Origin: Chrysomallon squamiferum
Taxonomy: Eukaryota; Mollusca; Gastropoda; Neomphalida; Peltospiridae
Assembly (NCBI GenBank): GCA_012295275.1
Contig: CM022678.1
Span: forward strand, 1,889,186 to 1,924,185
Direction of reading: 5' to 3'
Length of the DNA: 35,000 nucleotides
Position 1 is the first letter of the stretch. Every line of letters begins with the position of its first letter. The position numbers and the translations under genes were made by a program. The notes under the pieces are model-generated. The model worked only from the letters and a program-made list of their open reading frames with translations, was not told the origin of the DNA and made no database searches. Shown here piece after piece: positions 21,252 to 33,434 of the stretch.

Positions 21252-21702
21252 GAGCAATATACTCAACCACTTCTACTACTACTACCACTACTACTCCTAA
21301 GACTACTATAGTACAAACAACAGTACTACTACTACTACTACTCTAGTAACGACAATACTAGAACTAAGTAACTATAATAGTAACTAATGTACTACTACGA
21401 CTACTACAACTACTATTACTACTGCTCTGCTGTTGCTTGTGATGTTCACACATTTATTTTTTGTTTCTTTTAGTTAATATTTCTCTTATATTGTTAATTG
21501 TTTGCTAGATTAGAAAGAGATATATATTTTTATACTGATTTGTAGTTTTGTACATGTTAATATACAGACTTTTTTGTGATAAAGATTTTGTTCTGTAGTA
21601 GTTCATGAGGACGTTTTTCCCTTTTGTAATGTGAGTTTTAATCTGACAAGCTTTCAGAATTTTTTCTTCATGTTGTTCCCTCTATTATTATTATTGTTGT
21701 TG

Positions 21703-21749
<47 letters not shown>

Positions 21750-21866
21750 GTTATTATTATTATTATTATTATTATAAACTTTTATACTTAGATGCTTGCT
21801 AACTTCTTTCTTTCAGTTAATTTGATATATAAATTTTATATGATGTAAGGTTTTGTATTAAATAAA
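21252..21866 (+). other. Gene 2 3' UTR and AATAAA signal
   Basis: An ACT-rich tract (21262-21430), the TGCTAGATTAGAAAGAGATA block, an ATT/GTT run at 21663-21775 and TATTAAATAAAAA with AATAAA at 21861-21866, the probable polyadenylation signal. Confidence 0.65.
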
Positions 21867-22220
21867 AATAATTTGAATAGTTATTTATGTTTGTTTCTTT
21901 TATAACACAAATTCGTTTCAGTTGCTTGTTGAAGTGATAAAATCTGCCTTACTATACTATTTAAATGATCCATATTTTTATACAAGAAGCTATATTTTTA
22001 TTTTATTTTCTGGAGGATTATTTTCTTGAAATTTGAAATTAAAATAATCACCCTAAAACAAACTACTATTACGTTTTAAATGTTATCTTCTATAAATAGC
22101 TCGTAAAGAAATTAGATTTTTTTTCTCTACGTAGTTTGGAAGCGGAAATATTCTGAGATCTCAAGTTCTCGTCAATTACATTTCCGTTATAACTGAACAG
22201 GAGTGGAAAAGTGAAAAGAG

Positions 22221-22545
22221 AAATACGCCCGCAGCCTTTCCGTACCCTAAACAACACAAAGCCAGTTTCCGCAGACACGCACGCGGTAAGCGGCATACGT
22301 AATCAGGTACTGTCAACATTACACGAGATAATACGGATGCGTTATGCGGTATAAGGAATGAGTAAACAGCTTGTTAATAGCTTGAGAAATACGCCCGCAG
22401 CCTTTCAGTACCCTAAACAACACAAAGCCAGTTTCCGCAGACACGCACGCGGTACGCGGCATATGTAATCAGGTACTGTCAACGTTACACGAGATAATAC
22501 GGATGCGTTCTGCGGTCTGCTGTACAACCAATGAGTAAACCGCTA
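22221..22545. repeat. CpG-rich tandem duplication, 166-bp period
   Basis: AAATACGCCCGCAGCCTTTC starts at 22221 and again (one mismatch) at 22387. The two copies run on through GACACGCACGCGGTA and ATAATACGGATGCGTT. Far richer in CpG than the rest of the window and not seen near the other genes. Nothing recognisable is encoded. Confidence 0.8.
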
Positions 22546-22721
22546 CTACATCTTTTGTTACAGTGGAATTAGAATTAACTCAATATATCCACCAACAGGG
22601 TTTGATACAATAACCCACCAGACTTGACTGGATGCTCTCCCACTCACTTTATGTATAAATATATTTGTTATGTGTGTGTGTTTCTGTCTGCAGAGTAACT
22701 TCATCTCTGAAAATTAAAATA

Positions 22722-23463
22722 CAGTGGCGCCTTGACTTACGAATTTAAATCGTTCCATGACCGAGCTCGTAATTCAGTCTGCTCGTATACCAAATTAATT
22801 TCCCCAAATGAAATTAGTTGAAATCCCATAAATCCGTTCCAGCCGCCAGAAAAACCACCCCAATTTTTTTGTAACGTGTTTTTAAATAAGAAAAACTTAT
22901 GTTTAAATGACAAATATTGCATAGAATCACTAAATAAAAGAGAATGTAAGAAATAAATTGGTTTTGTAAAGTGTACACGGTCCATTTTTTCATGGACAGA
23001 GGTTCGTAGCTTTTAACGCCTTTGTCTGGAGTTACAGCCTTTATCGATTCCTTCTGCTTCAGTGTGGTAATTATTGCAAACGTACTACGCTCGTACCGCC
23101 TAACCATGTTAACTATATGCACACTCGGTCATCTTTTTCAATGGACATCATCCGCTTCTTCTTCTAAGCACTCCCCTTTGCACTCATTTTCTTAGGGTCA
23201 GTGGAAATTTGGCAAAATACTGCAGAAAACACGAGCAGAACACAACAGAGACGTTTCCACGGCGAGGTAAGCACGTGAAGTAAACGAGCGAGACGCGGGG
23301 TGCTGGGCGGATGTTGTGTTGTCCGTTGCGCAAACTAGCAGCGGTGTATTTGAAGCTCGCTCGTAACTCGGATTTTGGCTCGCACCTCAAAACAAAAACG
23401 CGACTGGGCGACTGCTCGTAACTCTGAAAAATCATAAGTTGCAGCACTCGTAAGGTAGCACTG
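22722..23463 (-). mobile_element. Tigger/pogo-like DNA transposon relic with TA target duplication
   Basis: The ends are imperfect inverted repeats (left CAGTGGCGCCTTGACTTACG; right, reversed, CAGTGCTACCTTACGAGTG) flanked by TA on both sides. The flanks match an uninterrupted site at about 29841-29870 in the next duplicate. On the minus strand a decayed frame includes RRYERSTFAIITTLKQKESI, like the N-terminal helix-turn-helix of Tigger/pogo transposases. At 742 bp with no catalytic domain it is non-autonomous. Confidence 0.75.
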
Positions 23464-23488
23464 TAATCAGAATAGTTTTTCATACATA

Positions 23489-24366
23489 ACTACCAAAATC
23501 GTAGTCAGGACCCATATAATTAAATCTTGGTAGTTTTATTAATGTTGTCTTTATTGATATTATGTGATAAATAAATAAATAAATCTGAAATAATGCTTAC
23601 AATATTAATAATATTGATAATGATAATTGTTCTTGTTCTTGAATTAAAAAAAGTTGAACACTAACATTTCTCTTTTATCTGTATGTAAAAAAATCCTTCA
23701 TCAGGTAAACAATCTTTTCTTTCATTTTAAAATCTGAGACCAACATTTTAAACAGCTTGTGAAAATTGATATGACTTCATAAATAACTACAAAAAACTTA
23801 GTCAGGACCCATGTAATTCAGTCTTGGTAGTTTTAGTAATGTTGTCTTTTATTTATTTTTTTTTATTTTTTATTTTTTTATTTTCTTTTATTTTTTTTTT
23901 TTTTTTTTTTGGTATAACGTTATAATAATAATAATAATAGCATCAAACTATAATAATTATAAAAACATCAACAACTATAATAGTAATGAAAATAATAACA
24001 ATAATAACAACATAATAAACAGAGCTGTATCTTCCTGGTTCAAATCACGCTGTTTTCGTGTCACTGGAATCAGGTTGATGTTTTGTATTCAGCTTTTTAA
24101 AGAAGACGAAGACGAAATCCAATACTACTGGGTCAAAACCTCGCGAATGTTTTACACAATGAAGATTAAATGTTACAAAAATAGTGGCAAGATTTTATCT
24201 TGTTACGTTGTCGCTTCATTTTCTAAACACCATCATTATATGTGAGGTATTTGTTAAAATTAAATAAATGTAAAATAATGATGATAATGAAGAAGACGAT
24301 GTTAATAATAAAAATAATAATTATTGTTGTTATTTTTGCTGATTTTTTAAAAGATTTCTTTTATAC

Positions 24367-24400
<34 letters not shown>

Positions 24401-24483
24401 GTATAGATAGACAGATAGATAGATAGATAGATGTATACATATATAAAAATGTTTAAACAGCTTGTGAAAATTGATATGACTTC
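23489..24483 (+). repeat. Upstream repeat unit, two copies before gene 3
   Basis: Copy one (23489-23779) is internally deleted: it runs from the GTAGTCAGGACCC block to AACAGCTTGTGAAAATTGAT with no core. Copy two (23784-24483) starts again at CTTAGTCAGGACCCATGTAA, contains the core at 24018-24195 and ends with the same TTGATATGACTTC. Confidence 0.75.
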
Positions 24484-24492
24484 AAAATCTTT

Positions 24493-24650
24493 TCTGATAC
24501 CCTGTCCCCTGCACCCCAGACTGTTCTTCTTGTTCAGAGAAATACAGCGTACTGCACGGTTCAGTGAACGCACGTTTGTTGTTACTTGCTGAAAGCTTAC
24601 ATTGTGAGACAAAAACGTAAATCAGAACCAAACAAGAAGTCAGTGAAACA
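24493..24650 (+). promoter_or_regulatory. Conserved upstream block of gene 3
   Basis: The same CCCTGTCCCCTGCACCCCAG to CGTACTGCACGGTTCAGTGA block as before genes 2 and 4, about 100-240 bases from the start codon. The promoter role is inferred from conservation and position only. Confidence 0.5.
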
Positions 24651-24738
24651 GCAGTCACACCACAGTCCATTATCAAAACACCACGTAAATACAAATCTGA
24701 GCTATTTTACTTATCTGACGATTACAGAGATTTGGTCA

Positions 24739-25172
24739 ATGGATTTCAGAAAGTTTTCACTCGTGTTTTTGTTTTGTTTAACGATGTTTACTAGCTGTAC
24801 AGGTAAGTGTTTTATTTACTTGTGTGTACAATAACGACATAGTTTAATAGTCAGAATTTATTTCAAAATATTGACTAGTTCTAACATTTCTTACATGATT
24901 CAGATTTCACTATTTCTGTCTTCTAAATGTTTTTATGATTTTATTTGGCTGTTTTGCTCCTTTGTCTATCTTTTCACTCTCTGTCTATACACAAATGCAC
25001 ACTAACATGCGCACGCACACATACATACATATCTCAAGCAAATATAATTTTCAGAAGCGATTTAAAAGTTTCGTGTTAGATTTGAAAAGAAAATAGTAAG
25101 AAAAGTCTGTTTTCTTATAAAGGATATTTTATCATCATCAATGTCATCATCATCATCATCATTATTATTATG

Positions 25173-25230
<58 letters not shown>

Positions 25231-26167
25231 CGGCCCAAGAATATGAAAAAATTATTATAAACTGCTTATTAACTGTTTTTGTAATTTGTATAAAGTACAT
25301 ACTATTTCTATATGGGTATATATTTTTCTAATAAATAACGTAGCTGAAGAAGAATTAGACTGGCTGATTAAAAATGCAGGGTAGACAAGTTTTAACAAAG
25401 GGACGGACACCCTCTGTCTCTACCAGGGAGGGTTACCCTCTAAAATTATTACCCTCACCTGACGCCTACATTGTTTAGTTCTCACCACTTACTATTTATG
25501 ACGTCACATGAAGATAGACTGAAATATTTAATATCTCAACTGATGTTTTTATTTTGACACAGGTTTGTCTGTACAAATGAGATTTTCGGCGAGTAAAGTT
25601 GAAAGAGGACAGTCAATTACGTTTAACATAACAGTGGAGAACATGGAGAACCCCAGTGAATCACTAAATATTGGTGTGTATTTCCTAACTAATCAAGAGA
25701 ATGTGCATTTGGTAAGCAATCTACCGTACAGGAGCAACGGTGTGGTTCACTTTAATCAGTATTCCACAGGTTGTTCTGTGTATACAAATAATGGTGATAC
25801 CCCAGTCAAAATAAGCGCATACTGTGGATCAGGGACAAAGGACACATCTAGAGTTAAAGAATACACAGCTGTCATGACAACCGCTGCGCTGCCTCATTTG
25901 ACAGCCTTTGTTTGCCAGACACAACATGACGGTAGAGAATATTCCAGCAATATTATGACTCTTACCACAACACGTACGTACCAAATATTTATTTTGTAAA
26001 TAATCATTTTAATTATTGTGATTATGTTTTATTTATTTTTATTTTTACTTCTTTTTTTTTTTTCTTTTTTTAATTTGCTGTGCTGGTAACCTTCGATAAA
26101 ACTAAAACTGATATTACACACATAAACATATAGCCAGAGATACACACACACGAATACATATATATGC

Positions 26168-26214
<47 letters not shown>

Positions 26215-28149
26215 CATTTATACACACATATGCAGACAGATATACACACACACAAACTTCGTGCAATTATTTAATCCTGATTTCAGACAAAGTCGACTGC
26301 TGTGTGTTGTCTGTATCTGAGGGTGGGGATTTGCTGACGGTGGTGGAGGGAAAGAGATATGACGGTTTTACCTGCAAAGTTGGAGGAGCGAGTCCAGAAC
26401 CAGAAACAAAACTGAAAATGAACGAGACAGATCTGAAAGTTACAACACGAAAATCAGTGACAAGTTCTGAGATTGGTAGGACTCTTTGTAGTCCTCTCAA
26501 ACATGAAATATTCTCACCAAAAACTGAGGTTTCCTTCACCTACATTCCTGAGAGAAGTCATCACAACAAGGAAATTTACTGTTCAGCCAGAAACAGTGAA
26601 ATGAGAACTGACGAAGAAGTAAAATCTAACAGAATACGTCTAGTTGTTCATTGTGAGTCTGATTAGTAATATATAGGAACACACACAAACACACATACGT
26701 ACAAACACACATAAACACATTTATGGATAATTACAGACATATAGAGGTCGATGTACATGCTCCAATTAACAATCAGTATTTTAACCGTTAATGGTCCAAT
26801 CACTTTAGAAAATCACTATTTTAGCTGTTGATGGTCAAGTCACTAAAGATAATCACTATTTTCACTGCAGATAGTAATGTTTCTCATTATACGATTTTAT
26901 CTGTAGATGGTCCGGTTACCAAAGAGAATCACAATTCTTGGTGTGCCTGGCCAGGTTTCTTAAGAAAATCACGTTTAAAATGTTGATGGTCCAGCCCGTA
27001 AACATATTTACTGTTTTAACTACGCATGGTCAAGTCACTAAAGATAATCACTATTTTAACTGTAGATGGACCAGTTGATGAAGAGACATCTCTGAAACCT
27101 GATAAAACAACTCACACTCTTACCGAGTTTGGATCTTTACGTGTTTCGTGTGTAGCTGACTGCAGACCCGGATGTACGTACACGTGGTCGTTCTTGGACC
27201 ACGACTTTGCAGCTGGAGAGAACTTGAGTCTTTCTGACGTCACACAACAACAATCAGGATACTACAAGTGTACCGCGAGAAATCCAGCAACTGGAGCAAA
27301 AGTGGAGAAATTCTTCAGAATAAACGTATTCAGTGAGTTATCTTAAATCAAAATGTTAGTTATATATTTGTTTGTTTGTTTGATCCTTTCTTTGTTTCTT
27401 TCTGTTTGTTTGTTTGTTCCTTGTTTCTTTCTTTCTTTAGATTTTATTTTTGTTATGATTGGTATAATTTTTGATTTAGTTATTTTACTTTATAAGAAAT
27501 AAAATGTAAAACCTTTAGGAATGTGTGTGTTTATGCGTTCGTGCGTGCACGTGTGAGGTTAGGAACGAAATTTCTGTTGTCCTATGAACATCTGATTACA
27601 CTCTGGCACAGTAGGACGAAGTCCGGTCACGAACTCACAAACGTCAGATACCACTGATGATATGGTTACCTTGGTAACCCCATATATGTCAGTCTGTACG
27701 AATTGCTTGTATATGTGTGTAGAAATGAAGGCACTTTAGTCTGTGTGTGTTGAACTTATAAAATCATTTTATATTTTTATTTTAACTTAGCAAATGGAGA
27801 ACTCTCATTCTGGGCTGCTGTTGGAGTAGGTGCATCATGCGGTGCCGTGGTGACCTGTTTTGTTGTTGTCGTTGTCGTTTGTATCATAAGAAAACGAAGA
27901 AAATCAGCAAAGGGTACATAATAAATTGTTGTTATAGATTGGCAAAGTGAATAAAAGTAAAAACAATAAAACAGTAGTAGTAGTAAAGTACAAAAGAAAA
28001 AAAAAGAAAAAGAAACAAATAGAAAAGTTAATTAACTAAAAATTTTTACATAACTTCTACTACTTTTTTTCAGTGAAATCCCCAAGTTCAACAGATGAAA
28101 TGTAAGATGTAAGATATATTTTAATTTATTCTACTCAATACAATTTATT

Positions 28150-28196
<47 letters not shown>

Positions 28197-28429
28197 AAGA
28201 TGGATGTGTTTCATGAATAATTTTTTGATATCAAAGAACAAAACACAAACAGAATCAAATAAATCACAAATAAACCTCATGCGAGTTCGAAATTTAATAA
28301 AAATTTTATCTTTTAAGTATTTTGTAAAAATGTTTTTTTTTAATTATTTTAATTATTATTATTTTTTTTTTTATATTTATGCGTATTTTTTTCTTCTTCA
28401 TTAGATATGAAAACAACTTTTCCGAATAG
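24739..28429 (+). CDS. Gene 3: three-Ig-domain type I membrane receptor, truncated tail
   Basis: Exons: E1 24739-24802 ([20 protein letters not shown]), E2 25563-25973, E3 26287-26652, E4 27066-27332, E5 27791-27913, E6 28074-28101, E7 28405-28429 (stop; exon to 28431). E8 at 28774-28826 is left untranslated. The product is about 427 residues with the same domain order as gene 2: signal peptide, three Ig-like domains, TM ([20 protein letters not shown]) with RKRR, and a tail ending SPSSTDEIYENNFSE. All splice phases agree. E7 is 27 nt, two less than in genes A and 2, which brings TAG into frame just before the donor, so decay is not expected. The start is the only ATG preceding the hydrophobic signal. 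The receptor role is inferred. Confidence 0.85.
25563..25973 (+). CDS. Gene 3 exon 2, Ig-like domain 1
   Basis: A 411-nt open exon: [84 protein letters not shown]. It is closest to the gene 4 exon, yet with many replacements in the centre and after [12 protein letters not shown]. Confidence 0.88.
26168..26212. repeat. (TA)n microsatellite in gene 3 intron 2
   Basis: A pure TA run within an ACAC/ATAC-rich intron 2. The corresponding intron in gene 4 carries a much longer ACAT/ACAC tract. Confidence 0.9.
26287..26652 (+). CDS. Gene 3 exon 3, Ig domain 2
   Basis: A 366-nt open exon, [20 protein letters not shown] to RIRLVVH. Copy-specific positions are [20 protein letters not shown] and KHEIF; otherwise almost unchanged from the other copies. 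Confidence 0.9.
26765..27065 (+). repeat. 40-bp splice-acceptor tandem repeat, gene 3 intron 3
   Basis: Seven to eight more degenerate units. The final unit (27026-27065) is well preserved and provides the real acceptor ACTGTAG. Confidence 0.8.
27066..27332 (+). CDS. Gene 3 exon 4, Ig domain 3
   Basis: A 267-nt open exon, at protein level nearly identical to gene 2 exon 4 (FFRINVF against FFRLNVV at the end), with canonical Cys, Trp and SGYYKC residues. Confidence 0.9.
27791..27913 (+). CDS. Gene 3 exon 5, transmembrane exon
   Basis: A 123-nt open exon, [20 protein letters not shown] then [20 protein letters not shown]. The donor is GTACAT rather than GTAAAT. Confidence 0.87.
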
Positions 28430-28431
28430 TA
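28405..28431 (+). CDS. Gene 3 exon 7, shortened, with TAG
   Basis: It starts ATATGAAAACA like gene A, then lacks two bases relative to it. The frame shifts to NNFSE and TAG at 28427-28429. Confidence 0.72.
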
Positions 28432-28465
28432 GTGAGTGTTCATTGTTTGTTTTCGTTTTCTGAGA

Positions 28466-28536
<71 letters not shown>

Positions 28537-28538
<2 letters not shown>

Positions 28539-28643
28539 TAAAATAAATTAATGAATAAATAAATGTAGTTTTGTTTTATTTGATTATATATATATATATA
28601 TAATCAAATAAAACAAAACTCTACATTTATTTATTCATTAATT

Positions 28644-28652
<9 letters not shown>
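28537..28652. repeat. Long AT-rich inverted repeat in gene 3 intron 7
   Basis: The arms (about 28537-28590 and 28599-28652) are reverse complements except for a two-base insertion (CT near 28620), with a TA-repeat loop. For example TTGTTTTATTTGATTATA is mirrored by TATAATCAAATAAAACAA. Confidence 0.85.
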
Positions 28653-28684
<32 letters not shown>

Positions 28685-28773
28685 TTATTTATTATTTTTA
28701 TTTTATTTTATTTTATTCTATTTTATTTATTTTATTTAATTTTATTTATTTATTTTTATATTTTTTAAACTAG

Positions 28774-28826
28774 GTCGTGCAAATGTAAACCCTGAAGAAC
28801 AGTATGAAGACCTACATCAGAAATAA
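28774..28826 (+). pseudogene. Gene 3 exon 8, YEDL tail exon left untranslated
   Basis: It reads RANVNPEEQYEDLHQK and stop if entered in the ancestral frame. The acceptor AACTAG is intact, but the E7 stop precedes it. Confidence 0.65.
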
Positions 28827-29137
28827 GAACAGCAAATTCAACTGCTACAACTACTACTACTACCATAACAGTAACATCAATATTACTGCTACTACGACTA
28901 CTATAATAGTAACAACTGTTCTACTACGACTGCTACAACAGTAACAACAGTACTATTACTACTGATGTTGATGTTTATGATGTCCCCACATTTATTTTTT
29001 GTTTCTTTTAGATAATATTTTCCTTGTACATATTAATAAACAGACTTTGTTTATGATAAAGATTTTTTGGGGATAATATTCATATTCTTTTTCTTCATGT
29101 TGTTCCCTCTATTATTATTATTGTTGTTATTATTATA

Positions 29138-29173
<36 letters not shown>

Positions 29174-29243
29174 TACTATAAACTTTTATACTTGCATTCT
29201 TGCTGTCAAAAGTTTGTTATTTAATGCTTTTGTATCAAATAAA
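28827..29243 (+). other. Gene 3 3' UTR and AATAAA signals
   Basis: An ACT-rich tract (about 28845-28975), GATGTCCCCACATTTATTTT, AATAAA at 29035-29040 and again at 29238-29243 (TATCAAATAAAAA), which corresponds to the gene 2 distal signal. Confidence 0.6.
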
Positions 29244-29420
29244 AATAACTTACATAGTTATTTATGTTTGTTTCTTTATAACATAAACTCTTTTCAGTTG
29301 CTTGTTACAGTGATAAAATCTGTCTTGGTATACTCTTTAAATGAGCCATATTTTTATACTTGAAGTGATATTTTTATATATTTTCTTGCATATGGTTATT
29401 ATATTTTGGTACATTCTTCA

Positions 29421-29425
<5 letters not shown>

Positions 29426-29481
<56 letters not shown>
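29426..29481. repeat. (GA)n microsatellite
   Basis: About 28 GA units between genes 3 and 4. The rest of 29482-29840 shows no gene. Confidence 0.95.
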
Positions 29482-29486
<5 letters not shown>

Positions 29487-29874
29487 GGCTATCGACCGTC
29501 TCCGAAATCGTTTCAAAAGTATTTCTTCCTTATTTACCTGTTTTTTATGTTTACAAAAATGTATATGTAAGGTAAACTACAAGGAAAGCGATTTTTTATT
29601 TACCAATGCACTGAACACATACTATTGACAGTTATAAGTCTTCAGTCGATCTGGACTCAACACACCTCAGCTGTTGTTATACCAGGTGTGGAGCACTTGT
29701 TACACAACAGTGTTTTGAGAAACAAATACATTTTATTATTTATTGAGTAACCTCAAGATGAAACTGAAAATGTCGCGTGCTGAAAGGTGAACACTTTGCT
29801 TGGCCAGGTCTGTGCTTCTGTTTGGAAGTAAATTCATCCCTGAAAATTAAAATAATCAGAACAGTTTTTCATAC

Positions 29875-31832
<1,958 letters not shown>

Positions 31833-31852
31833 TTCAATATCTTTTCTGATAC

Positions 31853-31995
31853 TCTGTCCCCTGCACCCCAGACTATTCTTCTTGTTCAGAGAAATACAGC
31901 GTACTGCACGGTTCAGTGAACGCACGTTTGTTGTTACTTGCTGAAAGCTTACTTTGTGAGACAAAAACGTAAATCAGAATCAAACAAGAAGTCTG
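31853..31995 (+). promoter_or_regulatory. Conserved upstream block of gene 4
   Basis: The third copy of the CCCTGTCCCCTGCACCCCAG to CGTACTGCACGGTTCAGTGA block, at the same distance from the start codon as in gene 3. Confidence 0.5.
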
Positions 31996-32089
31996 TGACA
32001 TACCAGTCACACCACAGTCCATTATCAAAACACCCGTAAATACAAATCTGAGTGATTTTACTTATCTGACGATTACAGAGATTTGGTCA

Positions 32090-32488
32090 ATGGATTTCAG
32101 AAAGTTTTCACTCGTGTTTTTGTTTTGTTTAGCGATGTTTACTAACTGTACAGGTAAGTGTTTTATTTACTTGTGTATACAAATAACTACATAGTTTAAT
32201 AATCAGAATTTATTTCAAAATATTGACTATTTCTAATATTTCCTTCATGATTCGAATTTCACTATTTCTGTCTTCTAAATGTTTCTATGTTTTTTCTGAC
32301 TGTTTTGCTCCTTTCTCTGTCTCTTTTCACCTCTGTCTATAAACAACAAATACACACATGCACACTTATCTCAAGCAAATATGATTTCTAGAAGCGATTT
32401 AAATGTTTCATTTCAGATTTCAAAAGAAAATAATAAGAAAATAATAATTTTATCATCATCATAATCATCATCATCAACAACAGCTTTA

Positions 32489-32541
<53 letters not shown>

Positions 32542-33403
32542 TTAATAGATTATATCGGCCTAAGAATATGAAGAAATTATTTTAAATTGCTTATTAACTG
32601 TTTTTGTAATTTGTATAAAGTACATACTATTTGTGGTATGGGTTTATATTGTTTCTAATAAAAAACGTAGCTGAAGAAAAGAACTAGACTGGCTGATTAG
32701 AAATGCAGTTGTAGTCAAGTTTTAACAAAGGGACGGACACCCTCTGTCTCTACCAGGGAGGGTTACCCTCTAAAATTATTACCCTCACCTGTCCCCTACA
32801 TTGTTTAGTCCTCACCACTTACTATTTATGACGTCACATGAAGATAAACTGAAATATTTAAGATCTCAACTGATGTTTTTATGTTGACACAGGTCTCTCA
32901 GTACAAATGACATCTTCGGCGAGTAAAGTTGAAAGAGGACAGCCAGTCACCTTAAACATCACCGTGGAGAACATCGAGAATCCTGATAAATACCTAAACA
33001 TGTATGTGTATTTGGTAAGAAATGAAGCGAATGTGCATTTGGTAAGCAATCTACCGTACAGTGACAATAGACTGTTTAATTTTTATCAGTATTCAACAGA
33101 TTGTTATGTGTATATAAACGATGGTTATATGCCACTCATCATAAGCGCATCCTGTGGATCAGGGACGAAGGACACATCTAGAGTTAAAGAATACACAGTT
33201 GTCATGACAACCGCTGCGACGCCTTATTTAACCTCCTTTTATAGCCGGACACATCACGCCGACAGAGAATATTCCACCAACATTATGACTCTTACCACAA
33301 CACGTACGTACCAAATATATATTTTGTAAATAATCACTTTTATTATTTAAATTATTTTAATTTATTTCATTTTATTTTATTTCATTTCATTTTATTTATT
33401 TAC

Positions 33404-33434
<31 letters not shown>

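Noticed and set aside
22814-23122. Independent gene for the 102-codon minus frame
   Set aside because: It lies wholly inside the Tigger-like element and reads as a decayed transposase start.
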